A stretch of 64,000 nt of DNA from JBGPLJ01 sp035644395 (GTDB taxonomy: Bacteria > Pseudomonadota > Gammaproteobacteria > Steroidobacterales > Steroidobacteraceae), in assembly GCA_035644395.1 (NCBI GenBank), contig DASQOR010000008.1, positions 1-64,000 on the forward strand. Direction: 5' to 3'. Positions 41,171 through 49,374 of the stretch are shown here, in pieces. Both the position numbers and the translations under genes were made by a program. The notes under the pieces were generated by a model. The model did no database searches. It was given only the letters and a program-made list of their open reading frames with translations, and was not told the origin of the DNA. Every line of letters starts with the position of its first letter. Positions within the stretch are counted from its first letter, which is position 1.

Positions 41171-42949
41171 TTAAGCCTCGCGCAATCGATCGAGCTGCGC
41201 CCGATGCTCCGCGAGCAGCCGCTTCGGCAAACGCTCGCCGAAACTCTCGAGATAGCTTCCCACGTCGTCGAGCTCCGCACGCCAGAGAGCGGCATCGACA
41301 CGCAGCAGTTCCGCCATCGCTTCCGTGCCGACGTCCGTGCCCGCCAGATCGACGTCCGCGGCGTTCGGCAACGAGCCGATCGGCGTTTCGCGCGCACCGA
41401 CGCGGCCCTTGCAGCGGTCGATCATCCAGCGCAGGACGCGCAGGTTGTCGCCAAATCCCGGCCACAGGAACTTGCCGTTGCGATCCTGGCGGAACCAGTT
41501 GACCTGGAAGATCTTCGGCAGCCGCGAAGCGCGCTGGTCGAATGACAACCAGTGATTCCAGTAGTCCCCGAAGTTGTAGCCGCAGAAAGGCTTCATCGCC
41601 ATCGGGTCGCGGCGTACGACCCCGACCTCGCCGACCGCGGCCGCGGTCGTTTCCGAGCCCATCGACGCACCGACCAGCACGCCATGCGCCCAGTTGCGGG
41701 CCTGCAGTACGAGCGGCGTCAGTTCGCGCCGCCGGCCGCCAAAGACGATGGCGCTGAGCGGCACTCCGGTCGGGTCGTCGGCGTGCGGCGAATAGCAGGG
41801 ATTCTGCCGCGCGGAAACGGTGAATCGCGAGTTCGGGTGGGCGGCGGGGCCGAGCTTCGGATCGTAGGGCTTGCCGGTCCAGTCGATGACGGGTTTCCCC
41901 GTTTCCAGGCCCTCCCACCACGGTTCGTTGTCGGCCGTGAGCGCGACGTTCGTGAACAACGTGTCCCTGCGGATCATGTCGTACGCGTTGCGATTGGTCT
42001 TGCGGTTGGTGCCGGGGACCACGCCGAAGTAACCCGACTCCGGATTGATGGCCCAGAGCCGCCCATCGCTTCCCGCGTGGAGCCACGCGATGTCATCGCC
42101 CACCGTCCAGATCTTCCAGCCGCGATAGCTTTCCGGCGCAATCAGCATCGCAAGATTGGTCTTGCCGCAGGCCGAGGGGAATGCCGCGGCGATGTAATGG
42201 GTCTCGCCCTCGGGATTCTCGATGCCGACGATCAGCATGTGCTCGGCGAGCCAGCCCTCATCGCGCGCCTGCCAGCTCGCGATGCGCAGCGCATGGCACT
42301 TCTTGCCGAGGAGCGCGTTGCCGCCGTAGCCCGAGCCGAAACTCTGGATTGAGAGCTCCTCCGGAAAATGCATGATGAAGCGGCGCTCGGGATTCAGGTC
42401 GCCGGTCGAATGCAGCCCCTTGACAAAGCGGCCCTCGCGGGCGATGCGCTCGAGCGCGGGCCGGCCCATCCGCGTCATCAACTGCATGTTGACGACGACG
42501 TAGGCGCTGTCCGTGATCTCGATGCCGCAGCGCGAGTCCGGTGAATCGATCGGGCCCATGCAGTACGGCACGACGTAGAGGGTGCGGCCCTTCATGCAGC
42601 CACGGAAGAGGTCGTCCATGCGCTTGTGCGCTTCGCCCGGATTCATCCAGTAATTGTTCGAGCCCGCATCGTCGCGGTCGCGCGTGCAGACATAGGTCAG
42701 GTGTTCGACGCGTGCTACGTCTGAGGGGTGCGAGCGGGCGAGGTGGCAGCCGGGGAAGCTCTTCGCATTGAGCGGCAGCAGTTCCTTGCGGCCCTCGAGG
42801 TCGGCGATCAGCGCGCGGTATTCGGCGTCCGACCCGTCACACCAGTAGACGCGGTCCGGCGTCGTCAGCCGGCGCACCTCATCGACCCAGTCCCGCGCGG
42901 AACTCGACAGTCGGTGCAAATCGGTGAGCTGCTCTGCGGGCGATGCCAT
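41171..42949 (-). CDS. pckG: Phosphoenolpyruvate carboxykinase (GTP)
   Basis: This 592-residue GTP-type PEPCK converts oxaloacetate and GTP to phosphoenolpyruvate, CO2 and GDP in gluconeogenesis. Visible motifs are HPSDVARVEH (substrate loop), the kinase P-loop FPSACGKTNLAML with the characteristic Cys, VGDDIAW and the SNxRxT-like NSRFTVSA nucleotide region. Length is typical. The start ATG 42949 is followed by the usual helical N-terminus. It is convergent with the cyclase and followed upstream by the PHA gene block on the same strand. No regulator site was identified. Confidence 0.95.
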   Translation of the reverse strand: MASPAEQLTDLHRLSSSARDWVDEVRRLTTPDRVYWCDGSDAEYRALIADLEGRKELLPLNAKSFPGCHLARSHPSDVARVEHLTYVCTRDRDDAGSNNYWMNPGEAHKRMDDLFRGCMKGRTLYVVPYCMGPIDSPDSRCGIEITDSAYVVVNMQLMTRMGRPALERIAREGRFVKGLHSTGDLNPERRFIMHFPEELSIQSFGSGYGGNALLGKKCHALRIASWQARDEGWLAEHMLIVGIENPEGETHYIAAAFPSACGKTNLAMLIAPESYRGWKIWTVGDDIAWLHAGSDGRLWAINPESGYFGVVPGTNRKTNRNAYDMIRRDTLFTNVALTADNEPWWEGLETGKPVIDWTGKPYDPKLGPAAHPNSRFTVSARQNPCYSPHADDPTGVPLSAIVFGGRRRELTPLVLQARNWAHGVLVGASMGSETTAAAVGEVGVVRRDPMAMKPFCGYNFGDYWNHWLSFDQRASRLPKIFQVNWFRQDRNGKFLWPGFGDNLRVLRWMIDRCKGRVGARETPIGSLPNAADVDLAGTDVGTEAMAELLRVDAALWRAELDDVGSYLESFGERLPKRLLAEHRAQLDRLREA

Positions 42950-43065
42950 GGGAGCCTTCGAATGCCGGACCTTGTGCTTTGCCGGGCATTATAGCCAGCG
43001 CGGTCCGAATCGACAGATCGCGCGGCACATCCGTGCCGCGCGTCCGTTTTCTTGCCGGATACCCG

Positions 43066-43479
43066 CTATCGAGCCGCGGTTGACTTCACAGTCGAACGCC
43101 GGCGGCGCTTCGGGGACGCAGTCGTCCGGCCCCGCGTGGGCGGTGCGATCACGGCGAGGCCCGAGCGCTGCAAGTCCGCGAATGCCTTGTCGAGCGTCGC
43201 GCGAATGGCGCCGATGCCGGCGACCAGGCGCTCGCGCGTTGCGGGCCATGCATCGACCTGGCTGCGAAACGCAGCGCCGACGGACCCGGCGGCGGCGGCT
43301 TGCTCCACGCGCGATCGCACGCCGCGCACCAGCTCGCGACCGAGCTTGAAGTTGCAGGCGGTGAGCTCGCGCGATCCACGCACGGCAGTCGATCCGAATT
43401 CGGCGGCGAGCAGCGCGCGCGCGCGAGCAGCTTTGGCAAAGCGATTCATCTGGCGATTAACGTCCTTGGAAAGGGTCAT
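43066..43479 (-). CDS. Phasin-like PHA granule protein
   Basis: From ATG 43479 this 137-residue basic protein is almost entirely helical (MNRFAKAARARALLAAEFG, GIGAIRATLDKAFADL) with an Arg/Lys/Thr-rich C-terminal tail. This is the size and composition of phasins, which coat polyhydroxyalkanoate granules. A good GGAG-like site precedes the ATG. It lies 67 bp after phaZ on the same strand. Sequence identity to named phasins cannot be judged by eye, so the call depends partly on the neighbours. Confidence 0.7.
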   Translation of the reverse strand: MTLSKDVNRQMNRFAKAARARALLAAEFGSTAVRGSRELTACNFKLGRELVRGVRSRVEQAAAAGSVGAAFRSQVDAWPATRERLVAGIGAIRATLDKAFADLQRSGLAVIAPPTRGRTTASPKRRRRSTVKSTAAR

Positions 43480-43546
43480 TGGAAACTCCGGTGGCTGCGT
43501 CGCAGCAAATTGACGCGGCGCACCATACCGGGTGTCTCCGAGGAGG

Positions 43547-44401
43547 TCAAGGACTTCGCATCGGGCGCACTGCCGGCCGGTCAAGGAACTCGCAAATCAA
43601 GGGCACCACGTCGTCGAGCCGATGGAGCATGAAGAGGTGACCGCCGCCTGGAATGATGTGCAAGCGGTTGTTTGGTATGAGAAGTGCCAGCAGCCTCGCA
43701 TTGATTGGCGGCACCAGCCGGTCGTCGGATCCGGCCAGGATCAGGGTCGGTTGGCGAAGCCGATGCAGCCACCAGAGGCTGGTCCAGCCGAGGCCGGCCA
43801 GCAATTGATAGAGGTAGCCCTGCGTCGTGGGAGGCACGATCCGGCTGCTGTGTGCCCGGATCAGCTCGGGCTGATCGCGGATTTCGCCGCCGTAGATCTC
43901 CGGCGCGGCCCGGTGCATGTAGTCGCGCGACAGATAGCGGCGCGGCGTGATGAGTTTCGCGAGCACGCTGAGCTTCGCAGGCACCATGACTGCGCCAGCC
44001 GACGTTGCGCAAAGCACGAGCCGGCGGCAACGCCGCGGGTACTGGCGCGCGAACTGCTGCGCCAGCGCGCCGCCCCAGGAGACACCGGCGACATCGACCT
44101 CGAGGTAACCGAGCCGGTCGAGAAAGCATGCGGCGAGCCGCGCGATTCCACCGAACCTGCGCGGCACCCAGCTGTGCGGCGAGCCACCGGTGCCCGGCAT
44201 ATCGAAAATGAGGATCTCGCGGCCCTGGATAGCGTCGATGAAGGGCAGCACGACCTCGAGGTTCGCGCCGATACCGTTGAAGATGAGGAGCGGCGTGCCG
44301 CCAGCACCGGCGCGGACGGCATACCTCAGACGCACGCCGTCGACGTCGATGTAATCGATCTGCGCTGGCGTCGGAATCTGCGCTCGCGACGCGGCTGTCA
44401 T
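43547..44401 (-). CDS. phaZ: Intracellular PHA depolymerase
   Basis: From ATG 44401 this 284-residue alpha/beta hydrolase closely follows the medium-chain-length PHA depolymerase pattern: LLIFNGIGANLEVV, FDMPGTGGS, GVSWGGALAQQFA (nucleophile S108), CATSAGAVMVP, AGLGWTSLWWLHRLRQPTLILAGSDDRLVP in consecutive blocks and GGGHLFML for the catalytic His. It cleaves stored polyester inside the cell to release hydroxy-acids. Its start overlaps the phaC stop by 4 bp (44398-44401), so the two are coupled. A longer frame to 44527 overlaps phaC and was rejected. Confidence 0.92.
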   Translation of the reverse strand: MTAASRAQIPTPAQIDYIDVDGVRLRYAVRAGAGGTPLLIFNGIGANLEVVLPFIDAIQGREILIFDMPGTGGSPHSWVPRRFGGIARLAACFLDRLGYLEVDVAGVSWGGALAQQFARQYPRRCRRLVLCATSAGAVMVPAKLSVLAKLITPRRYLSRDYMHRAAPEIYGGEIRDQPELIRAHSSRIVPPTTQGYLYQLLAGLGWTSLWWLHRLRQPTLILAGSDDRLVPPINARLLALLIPNNRLHIIPGGGHLFMLHRLDDVVPLICEFLDRPAVRPMRSP

Positions 44402-46173
44402 CGCTGATGGACGTAGCGGCCAGGCGCCGGGTCGCCCGCGGGATACCTGGCACTGCCGAGCTGCTCCGGCGCGGCTCGAGTGCCGCCCCCGCGTTCGGTC
44501 AGCCACCCGAGCCAATGCGTCCACCACGAACCGGGCTGCAGCGTCGAGCGGGCGAGCCAGTCATCCGCCGCGAGCGACAGATCGGCACCCGTGCGAAAGC
44601 TCGCCTTCGGATTCGAAGGCGGATTCACGATGCTCTGGATATGGCCGCTCGAGCTCAGGATGAACTGCATGCGTTTCGCCGGCAGGATGGCGCGTGACTC
44701 ATAGCAGGCCTGCCACGGCGTGATGTGATCCGTGACGCCCGCGACTACGTAGGTGTCGAGGTCGACCTTGCGCATGTCGATCGCGGTTCCCAGCGCGGTC
44801 GTCGCGCCCGGCGTCTTCAGCGGGTTGGCCGTGAAGATCCTCAGGAGATCGGAGTGGAACGCCGCTGGCAGGCGCGTGGTGTCGGAATTCCAGTAGAGGA
44901 TGTCGAAGGCGGGCGGCCGATTGCCCATGACCCAGTTATTGGCGACGAACAGCCACACGAGATCGTTCGGCCTCAACCAGGAGAATGCGCGCGCCATTTC
45001 GCGACCTTCGAGGACGCCGCTGTGCCGCGACCGGGCGAGGGCGGCGGCCATGGCGGTGCGCGACGCGAAGAGTCCGAGCAGCGTCGGACACTCCGTGTCG
45101 AGCACAGTCACCAGCAACGTCGTCGAATGCACGCGCCGGTCGTCGTTCGCGGCGAGGTGACCCAGGAGCGTCGCAAGCGTGAAACCGCCCGCGCAGGCGG
45201 CCATCGCATTGACACTGTCGGAACCGCTGATGTCACGGGCGCAATCGATCGCTTCGAGCGTCGCCGACAGATAGGTCTCGAGATTCCAGTCGCGCTCGGC
45301 GGCGGTCGGATTGCGCCAGCTGATCGCGAATACGGGCACCCCGTTCGCCGTCGCGAACTCCGCGAAGCTGCGGCCGGGACTCAAGTCGAGCGCGTAGAAC
45401 TTGTTGATCTGCGGCGGCACGATGACGAGCGGCCGGCGGTGAACGGTCGGCGTCGTCGGCCGGTACTGGATGAGTTCGAACACCGGCGTGCGCAGCACGA
45501 CGGCGCCCGGCGTAACGCCGAGGTTCTTGCCGACGTGGAACTTGCGGTCATCGACCTGGCTCGGCATGCCGCCGTTGTTCGCGACGTCGCTCAGGAAATT
45601 CCTGAGGCCGTAGATGAGGCTCTTGCCCCGGGTTTCGACGATACGCCGGGCGGCGCCCGGATTGCCGATGAGGGAATTCGTCGGTGCGAAGGCCTCCGTC
45701 ACCATCTGCAACGCAAAGCGCGCGCGCTCCAGGTCCTCGCCTGACGCCGAACTCTGCTCGAGCATGTTATTGAGGCTCTGCCGCCAGGCGAGATAGCCCT
45801 GCATGAGGCGCTTGTAGAACCCGTGCTTGCGCCAGACGTCGTGACTGAAGCGCCGGTCCTTCGGGTCGGGGGCTACCGTCGATGAGCCGCCGGCCACGGC
45901 CGCCAGTTCCTTCAGGAGCGCGAGTGCTTCCTTCACGACGATCTCCGGACGCATCACGATGAGTCCCGCGAGTCGCCTGAGGCCGTCGAGAATCTCCTTC
46001 GCATCGAAACCGATCAGCGGATTGGCGCCGAGGATCTGCTGGGCCGCGTAGTTGGCGTCCGCGTGATCGAGTTCGGGAGCCGCATCGGCCGAGGGCGCGA
46101 AACCGTCGCTTGCCGGCAGCGGATTGTCCGGTGTGTCCGCTTCCTCACTCGGCTCTTCGCGGCGTGAATTCAT
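44398..46173 (-). CDS. phaC: Poly(3-hydroxyalkanoate) synthase, class II type
   Basis: This 591-residue polymerase has the N-terminal PhaC domain and an alpha/beta-hydrolase core with a modified lipase box AACAGG; the nucleophile is C327. D482 (GVTDHITPW) and H511 (SSSGHIQS) complete the triad. It polymerises 3-hydroxyacyl-CoA. Coupling to a medium-chain-type phaZ and the length suggest class II (mcl-PHA, as in Pseudomonas), although only one synthase is present rather than the phaC1-phaZ-phaC2 arrangement. The region upstream is shared with a divergent surface-protein operon. Confidence 0.9.
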   Translation of the reverse strand: MNSRREEPSEEADTPDNPLPASDGFAPSADAAPELDHADANYAAQQILGANPLIGFDAKEILDGLRRLAGLIVMRPEIVVKEALALLKELAAVAGGSSTVAPDPKDRRFSHDVWRKHGFYKRLMQGYLAWRQSLNNMLEQSSASGEDLERARFALQMVTEAFAPTNSLIGNPGAARRIVETRGKSLIYGLRNFLSDVANNGGMPSQVDDRKFHVGKNLGVTPGAVVLRTPVFELIQYRPTTPTVHRRPLVIVPPQINKFYALDLSPGRSFAEFATANGVPVFAISWRNPTAAERDWNLETYLSATLEAIDCARDISGSDSVNAMAACAGGFTLATLLGHLAANDDRRVHSTTLLVTVLDTECPTLLGLFASRTAMAAALARSRHSGVLEGREMARAFSWLRPNDLVWLFVANNWVMGNRPPAFDILYWNSDTTRLPAAFHSDLLRIFTANPLKTPGATTALGTAIDMRKVDLDTYVVAGVTDHITPWQACYESRAILPAKRMQFILSSSGHIQSIVNPPSNPKASFRTGADLSLAADDWLARSTLQPGSWWTHWLGWLTERGGGTRAAPEQLGSARYPAGDPAPGRYVHQR

Positions 46174-46274
46174 GAACCTGTTATCACTTTCGGTCGCGGG
46201 CGGGGCGCCCCACTTTAGGTGCTGTCGCGGCGCTTGCGCAATCGTGAATCGGGTCGCTCGGGGCGGCGGCCCGC

Positions 46275-46290
46275 TGTGATTGCAGTCACA
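46275..46290. promoter_or_regulatory. CRP-family binding site
   Basis: TGTGATTGCAGTCACA is a perfect TGTGA-N6-TCACA palindrome. Its centre (46282.5) is 41.5 bp from the start point predicted by the -10 box at 46312-46317, the classical class II activator position for the plus-strand operon. Confidence 0.75.
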
Positions 46291-46311
46291 AGAACCCCAG
46301 GCGATTCAGCC

Positions 46312-46317
46312 TATTAT
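46312..46317 (+). promoter_or_regulatory. -10 box of the surface-protein operon
   Basis: TATTAT; predicted transcription start near 46324, with no clear -35 as expected for a CRP-dependent promoter. Confidence 0.55.
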
Positions 46318-46532
46318 CGCGACGGCATTATGGTCAACGTGCAGTTCTTGAGCTGGCGCAACGCGCGGACTGGCACTCACTTGATCTAATGCGCTCGTGC
46401 ATGGGCACGCGCCCGCATCCGCGATTTCCCCTGGTCGCGGACGTCCTGCGGGAGCCCGGGTTGTCACCCGGGATTTCACGACTGCAACCGGGGCCGCGCA
46501 TGAAGTGCGGCGTACCGAACGGAGACGACGTA

Positions 46533-47513
46533 ATGACACGTTTGCAACTCGCCCTGGCGAGCTGCCTCGTCCTGCTTGTGGCCCGGCCGGCCTTCGCGGC
46601 CGGCACGCCCGCAGGCACGATCATTCCGAATACGGCCCAGGTCACCTACACCGTCGGCGGTTCGCAGGTGACGACGCCGTCGAACACCAACACGATCACC
46701 GTCGATGAACGGCTCGACGTCGTCGTGACCCTCCAGAGTCCCCCGCTGCCGGTCCAGGGCGGAGACACGCGCCGCGGGCTCCTGCTGCGGGTGACCAACA
46801 TCGGCAACGGCGACGAGGTGTTCAGCCTTGCGATGACGAGTGCGATCGCGGGCGATGACTTCGACCCGATCCCGTCGATTCCGGCGATCTACTTCGACAC
46901 CGATGCGAGCGGCGACCTGTCCGCCGCGGACACGCCGTATGTGGCAGGCAGTAACGATCCGCTGCTCGTGGCCGATGCGTTCGTGACGGTCATCGTCGCC
47001 AACGACATTCCGACCGGCCTCGTGAACGGCGCGATCGGCCGCACCCGCCTCACGGCGACCTCGAAGACGGGTGCCGGTCCGCCCGGAGCGATCTTCGCGG
47101 GCCTCGGCAAGACGGGCGTGAACGCGGTGGTCGGCGTCTCCGGCGGGGTCGCGAATGCCGTCGGCGTTTACGTCGTGTCCGACGTGAGCCTGAGCAACGT
47201 GAAATCGGCGACCGTGCAGGACCCGTTCGGCGGCAGCGAGCCCGTACCGGGCGCCCGCATCACGTACCAGATCGTCGTCGCGGCGACCGGTACGGGCACG
47301 GCGGCGAACGCCGTGCTCGACGATCCGATTCCCGCCAACACCACATTCGTCGCCGGCAGCCTGCGCCTGAACGCCGTCGCCCTGAGCGACGCCGCGGACG
47401 CGGACGCCGGCGAATTCATTGCGGGCGCGAGTCCCGCGATTCGCGTACGCCTCGGCAGCCTCGCGGCGGCCGCGGGCAATCAGACCATCGTGTTTCAAGT
47501 GACGATCAACTGA
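46533..47513 (+). CDS. Secreted DUF11-like repeat protein
   Basis: From ATG 46533 (SD-like GGAGACGACG) the 326-residue protein has a signal peptide (about 1-23, ending RPAFA), a module beginning AGTPAGTIIPNTAQVTYTVGG (about 24-60) and further beta domains; the last 100 residues have the DUF11 pattern (PGARITYQIVVAATGTG, DDPIPANTTFVAGS) and end FQVTIN. The opening module and the C-terminus recur in the gene at 48198. DUF11 domains are repeating beta units of bacterial surface proteins, sometimes with internal isopeptide bonds. No catalytic motif is seen. It is the first gene of a four-gene block. Confidence 0.75.
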   Translation: MTRLQLALASCLVLLVARPAFAAGTPAGTIIPNTAQVTYTVGGSQVTTPSNTNTITVDERLDVVVTLQSPPLPVQGGDTRRGLLLRVTNIGNGDEVFSLAMTSAIAGDDFDPIPSIPAIYFDTDASGDLSAADTPYVAGSNDPLLVADAFVTVIVANDIPTGLVNGAIGRTRLTATSKTGAGPPGAIFAGLGKTGVNAVVGVSGGVANAVGVYVVSDVSLSNVKSATVQDPFGGSEPVPGARITYQIVVAATGTGTAANAVLDDPIPANTTFVAGSLRLNAVALSDAADADAGEFIAGASPAIRVRLGSLAAAAGNQTIVFQVTIN

Positions 47514-47553
47514 TCGGATCAACTGATCGATAGCACCGACAGGAGTAGCGAAC

Positions 47554-48045
47554 ATGAAAATTGTGAAGGGGTGGTTTCTGGCATCCGCGCTCACGCTCGT
47601 GGCCGGCGAGGCACCGGCGGCCGATCCCGGCTGCATCGTCGTGCAGAACGTCGCGGAGATGGAGCAGCTGACGAGCGACGCCGCCGGCAAGCAGAGCGTG
47701 AAGCTCGTGCCGGCGACCAAGGTCGTGCCAGGCGACACCGTCATCTACACGGTGAAGTTCCGTAACCGCTGCGACAAGCCGGCCGACAACGTTTCCGTCG
47801 ACAACCCGGTGCCCGAGCACATGGTGTACGTCGCCGATTCGGCGATCGGGCCGAATACCGACGTCTCGTTCTCGGTGGACGGTGGCTACCACTTCGGCAA
47901 GCCGGAGACGCTGCGCAAGAAGGACGCGGACGGCACGGAGCGCGCGGCGCGCGCGAACGAGTACACGAGCATCCGCTGGGTCATGCGCCACGCGCTTGCC
48001 GCGGGTGCGGAGGGCTATGCGCGGTTTCGCGCAGTGCTGGAGTAA
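47554..48045 (+). CDS. Small secreted DUF11-like protein
   Basis: This 163-residue protein has a signal peptide (about 1-22, ending GEAPA) after a good AGGAG ribosome site, then a single DUF11-like beta domain (VVPGDTVIYTVKFRNRCDKPADNVSVDNPVPEHMV in consecutive stretches). It has two Cys, C28 and the one in RNRCD. It lies 40 bp after the previous gene. It could be a cap or linking subunit of the larger proteins, which is inference. Function unknown. Confidence 0.75.
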   Translation: MKIVKGWFLASALTLVAGEAPAADPGCIVVQNVAEMEQLTSDAAGKQSVKLVPATKVVPGDTVIYTVKFRNRCDKPADNVSVDNPVPEHMVYVADSAIGPNTDVSFSVDGGYHFGKPETLRKKDADGTERAARANEYTSIRWVMRHALAAGAEGYARFRAVLE

Positions 48046-48092
48046 CGCAGCAGCCAAGTCACAGATTCAGAGTTTTCCCACGAGGGAATCGG

Positions 48093-48122
48093 CGCCGCCG
48101 GGTACGCAAGGACCCGGCGGCG
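48093..48122. terminator. Strong hairpin before third gene of the block
   Basis: CGCCGCCGGGT and ACCCGGCGGCG form a perfect 11-bp stem with an 8-base loop. There is no T-run. It may be a partial terminator or set expression ratios within the operon. Confidence 0.5.
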
Positions 48123-48197
48123 TTGTCGCGATGAGGAGCCTTGCGAATCCGGAGGAAGTTTCAGGTTTTTGTCGTCAGTCCCTTAAGGAGTACCGAA

Positions 48198-49349
48198 ATG
48201 ATCTCGGTTCGTTGGAAGATAAGCCCGAAGGCCATCGTGCAAGCATGCGCGGCGCTCTTCGGTTTGATCGCCTTCGGCAGCGCCCATGCAACGGGCACCG
48301 CCGCGGGCACCACGGTCAACAATCGTGCGACCGTGAATTACAGCGTCGGCGGCACCGCGCAGACACCCATCGAGAGTTCGCCGGCGGGCAACTCGAATGC
48401 GGGCGTCGGCAACGGAGCCAGCACGGCGTTCCTGGTCGACCGGCGCGTGCTGTTCACGGTCGCGGAGGTCAGCGGCAACGCGACCAACGTGAGCCCTGGG
48501 CAGAACGACCGTGTCACCGCGTTCACCGTCACCAACAACACGAATGCGGCGGAAGGCTTCGCGCTCAGCGCGTCGAACCTTGCGGGCACCGTGCTGTTCA
48601 CGCATACGGACAATTTCGACATGACGGCCCTGCGCGTCTTCGTCGACAATCCGGGCGCGGGTGGTACGGCGGGCGTCTATGACGCAGCGTTCGATACTGC
48701 GATCAACATCAACACGCTCGCGATCGATACGAGCGCCACGGTGTTCATCGTGGCGAATACGCCGATCGGCACGGCCAACAATTCGTACTCGAACGTGCGC
48801 TTGCGCGGGCAGGCGGCGGTTGCGGGCACGAACGGCGCGACCCTCGAGACGCCGAGCGCGGTGGACAATCCCGCCGCGGTCGACGTGCTGTTCGGTGACA
48901 ACGGCCTCGATGGCATCGAGACGGCGGATGACCAGTACGCGGTGCAGTCGGCCGCGCTCACCATCCAGAAGACCTCGACCATCATCAGCGATCCGTTCAA
49001 CGGTGCCGGTGCCAACCGGTTGGCCGTGCCGGGCTCGGTGATGGAGTACGTCGTCACGATCACCAACAGCGGTGCAGTGCCGGCGACCAGCGTGCAGATC
49101 CAGGATGCGCTCGACGCGAACCTCACGTTCTCGACCGGCGGTTACAACGCCGGTGCTTCGGACGTGCAGATCGTGGTAGCGGGCGGTCCTGCGACCTTCT
49201 GCAAGGCTGAGTTGGGGGCTGACACCAACGCTGACGGCTGCAGCCGTGCGGGCCAGACGCTCACGGTCAATCCGACCGCGGGCATCACGGTCGCGAACGG
49301 CGGCGCGGCGCAGGCGGCGGTGATCCGCTTCCGCGTGACCATCAACTAG
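48198..49349 (+). CDS. Secreted DUF11-like repeat protein, paralog of the first gene
   Basis: From ATG 48198, after AAGGAG, the 383-residue protein has a signal peptide (about 1-32, ending GSAHA) and an opening module TGTAAGTTVNNRATVNYSVGG that matches the gene at 46533. The C-terminal 120 residues are DUF11-like (VPGSVMEYVVTITNSG, IQDALDANLTFS) and end FRVTIN, again like the first gene. A Cys pair lies near the end. The longer frame to 48141 has no signal peptide at its start. It is probably an extracellular or outer-membrane structural protein; its partners are likely the flanking genes. Confidence 0.75.
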   Translation: MISVRWKISPKAIVQACAALFGLIAFGSAHATGTAAGTTVNNRATVNYSVGGTAQTPIESSPAGNSNAGVGNGASTAFLVDRRVLFTVAEVSGNATNVSPGQNDRVTAFTVTNNTNAAEGFALSASNLAGTVLFTHTDNFDMTALRVFVDNPGAGGTAGVYDAAFDTAININTLAIDTSATVFIVANTPIGTANNSYSNVRLRGQAAVAGTNGATLETPSAVDNPAAVDVLFGDNGLDGIETADDQYAVQSAALTIQKTSTIISDPFNGAGANRLAVPGSVMEYVVTITNSGAVPATSVQIQDALDANLTFSTGGYNAGASDVQIVVAGGPATFCKAELGADTNADGCSRAGQTLTVNPTAGITVANGGAAQAAVIRFRVTIN

Positions 49350-49374
49350 CGGAAACGGACTTCCGCTCAAGTTC

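Larger units (their letters stand above)
46174..46532. other. Divergent regulatory region of phaC and the surface-protein operon
   Basis: This 359-bp region holds a perfect CRP-type site (46275-46290), a -10 box TATTAT (46312-46317), then a leader of about 209 nt with a CCCGGG/CCCGGG hairpin (46455-46472). A frame to 46389 is open upstream of the chosen start but encodes no signal peptide there. Nothing else is seen. Confidence 0.6.

Noticed and set aside
46350..46370. Possible sigma-54 promoter TGGCACTCACTTGAT before the surface operon
   Set aside because: The -24/-12 spacing is one base short and the -12 element lacks GC; the CRP/-10 arrangement explains the region better.
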